From Xiphias gladius (lineage: Eukaryota > Chordata > Actinopteri > Istiophoriformes > Xiphiidae): a stretch of DNA of 64,000 bases. Where the stretch lies: positions 26,603,501 through 26,667,500 of the forward strand of contig NC_053400.1 of assembly GCF_016859285.1 (NCBI RefSeq), given 5' to 3'. Below the pieces are notes generated by a model, which ran no database searches, was not told where the DNA came from, and was given only the letters and a program-made list of their open reading frames with translations. Below, in pieces: positions 63,727 to 64,000 of this stretch (the first letter of the stretch is position 1; every line of letters begins with the position of its first letter). The position numbers and the translations under genes were made by a program.

Positions 63727-64000
63727 TCATCCTGATAGCTGTCAAACACATTCCAAAATATTAAACTTTTATGTAAACACTATTCTTATTACAGTTTTAC
63801 AGTGTCTGTAACTTATGTAAACATGAGGACAAAAGAGAGCAAACAGGGAAGCAGAACACAACTAAAGACTTGGAAAGACAATAGTCGTGTTCCATAATTT
63901 ATACAAATACTGTGAAATGTACACTAATGTTGACAGAACACTGTTTTGGAAACTTGAATAAATTATGACAAGTCCATTAATGTTGTAAATGTATCATTTT

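Overview
This is a gene-sparse, intron-rich window from a vertebrate, almost certainly a ray-finned (teleost, probably percomorph) fish. Evidence is the split genes with GT-AG introns, abundant (AC)n microsatellites, and many diverged short repeats and non-LTR retrotransposon relics of the kinds common in fish genomes. No bacterial, viral, CRISPR or operon-like structure is present. All four genes lie on the minus strand, so each reads from high to low coordinates.

Layout: (1) 4121-10405, the 5' end of a fibrillin gene, best fit fbn1: a probable 5'UTR exon, the signal-peptide exon, and four exons for the unique N-terminal domain and first three EGF modules; the gene continues beyond the left edge. 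(2) 10.9-25.9 kb, intergenic, with no recognisable gene; it holds inverted-repeat elements, a LINE reverse-transcriptase relic and microsatellites. (3) 25915-39978, a complete shc4-like adaptor gene; I assembled 13 coding exons with compatible phases (579 codons plus stop; PTB, CH1 and SH2 regions). (4) 40.0-43.9 kb, the shc4 promoter side and secisbp2l 3' side. (5) 43944-60434, a complete secisbp2l gene; I assembled 17 coding exons (1085 codons plus stop). (6) 60435-61337, a short spacer. (7) 61338-63658, the last four coding exons of cops2; the gene continues beyond the right edge.

The order fbn1 - shc4 - secisbp2l - cops2, all in one orientation, matches the human 15q21.1 block from memory (FBN1-CEP152-SHC4-EID1-SECISBP2L-COPS2), but nothing resembling CEP152 or EID1 sits in the expected gaps. 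The genes are unrelated in function (extracellular microfibrils, receptor tyrosine kinase signalling, SECIS RNA binding, COP9 signalosome); they are linked by ancestral synteny, not by a pathway.

I did not find an undescribed biological system. The points most worth checking are shc4 splice sites embedded in long microsatellites, a splice-phase conflict in secisbp2l, a reduced set of Grb2-type tyrosine motifs in Shc4, a nested LINE insertion, and several repeat families with multiple copies inside the window.
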